Shown here one piece after another: positions 63,807 to 64,000 of a stretch of 64,000 bases of DNA (position 1 is the first letter of the stretch; each line of letters begins with the position of its first letter). The stretch is from Labilithrix sp. GTDB taxonomy: Bacteria > Myxococcota_A > Polyangia > Polyangiales > Polyangiaceae. A program made the position numbers and the translations under genes. Location: assembly GCA_019637175.1 (NCBI GenBank), contig JAHBWD010000011.1:124001-188000 (forward strand), given 5' to 3'. A model generated the notes under the pieces. That model searched no databases, was not told the DNA's origin, and saw only the letters and a program-made list of their open reading frames with translations.

Positions 63807-64000
63807 ATGCTTCGTCGTAGCGTGGTGGAAGAGGAGCCGCTGGCGTCGCCCGTCTCGCCTGGCGAGATCGTGGCGGGCAAGTACTGCGTCGAGGGCGTGC
63901 TCGGCGTCGGCGGGATGGGTGTCGTCGTGCGCGCCCGACACACTGCGCTCGACCAGATCGTCGCCATCAAGCTCCTCGTGAAGAACAAGTACGGCTCCTA
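63807..64000 (+). CDS. Ser/Thr protein kinase, N-terminus only (cut by right edge)
   Basis: About 64 codons from the ATG at 63807 to the window end, with no stop. SPGEIVAGKYCVEGVLGVGG is followed by a glycine-rich loop (GVGGMGVVVRA) and the beta-3 lysine of VAIKLLVK, the opening of a PknB-type kinase domain. The catalytic loop lies outside the window. Based on this part it appears active. It is the fifth kinase or kinase-like gene in the window. Confidence 0.85.
   Translation, partial: MLRRSVVEEEPLASPVSPGEIVAGKYCVEGVLGVGGMGVVVRARHTALDQIVAIKLLVKNKYGS

Overview
The window is very GC-rich, densely coding bacterial chromosome. It looks like a member of the Myxococcota, probably the Polyangiales/Sorangiineae. 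Supporting features are five eukaryotic-type Ser/Thr kinase or kinase-like genes in 64 kb (one a pseudokinase, one cut by the right edge), many secreted lipoproteins with Asp/Ala-rich linkers and LamG-like folds, thrombospondin-type-3/OmpA outer-membrane proteins, PilZ-like domains, an MXAN_5187-type protein and multi-domain PAS/GAF sensors. I see no rRNA, tRNA, CRISPR array or prophage.

Layout. 0-5 kb: LamG lipoprotein (cut by the left edge), a UDP-galactopyranose-mutase/amine-oxidase-like flavoprotein, a solitary type-1 periplasmic binding protein, and two envelope proteins. 5-10.4 kb: a tightly overlapping minus-strand operon (lipoprotein, RDD protein, SpoIIM-like protein, polytopic membrane protein, DUF4350-type protein) that resembles the clusters normally accompanied by MoxR and DUF58, which are missing here. 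10.4-12.8 kb: ilvE, a Smr-domain protein and a thioredoxin-like [2Fe-2S] ferredoxin fusion. 13-21 kb: a pseudokinase next to a HEAT-repeat kinase, a Nudix hydrolase, cysE, smpB plus a small overlapping ORF, and a polytopic membrane kinase. 21-25.5 kb: ruvB, then a REC-GAF-PAS-PAS-HisKA protein without an ATPase domain, followed immediately by a complete histidine kinase.

25.5-36.9 kb is accessory DNA. It starts at the 3' end of the histidine-kinase gene. A 76-bp near-copy of that 3' end recurs at 35776-35851, fused to a foreign N-terminus, so about 10.3 kb is framed by an att-like direct repeat. Inside are several small immunity-like proteins (DUF7668-like, DUF4262, a frameshifted DUF695-like gene, SMI1/KNR4), a possible toxin tail, and a two-step IS insertion. 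An IS4-family element (28888-30404, 8-bp target duplication) split a lipoprotein gene, and an IS1380-family element (27237-28881, 5-bp target duplication) then landed in the left copy of that duplication. Removing both restores a continuous lipoprotein reading frame. TspO, several lipoproteins, a MITE-like inverted repeat and a truncated nucleotidyltransferase complete the region.

37-64 kb returns to core-like DNA: a membrane metallophosphoesterase, a cupredoxin-like protein overlapping an MXAN_5187-type membrane protein, a FadL porin, trxB, a cyclic-nucleotide-binding protein, a triheme cytochrome lipoprotein, lexA with a clear self-operator, a CocE/NonD hydrolase, a DUF4398-OmpA pair, a beta-barrel protein, a kinase fused through one membrane segment to an AsmA-like periplasmic region, an aminotransferase-methyltransferase pair, a solitary GspC, an M2 (ACE-like) peptidase, a periplasmic protein of unknown function, and the start of a fifth kinase.
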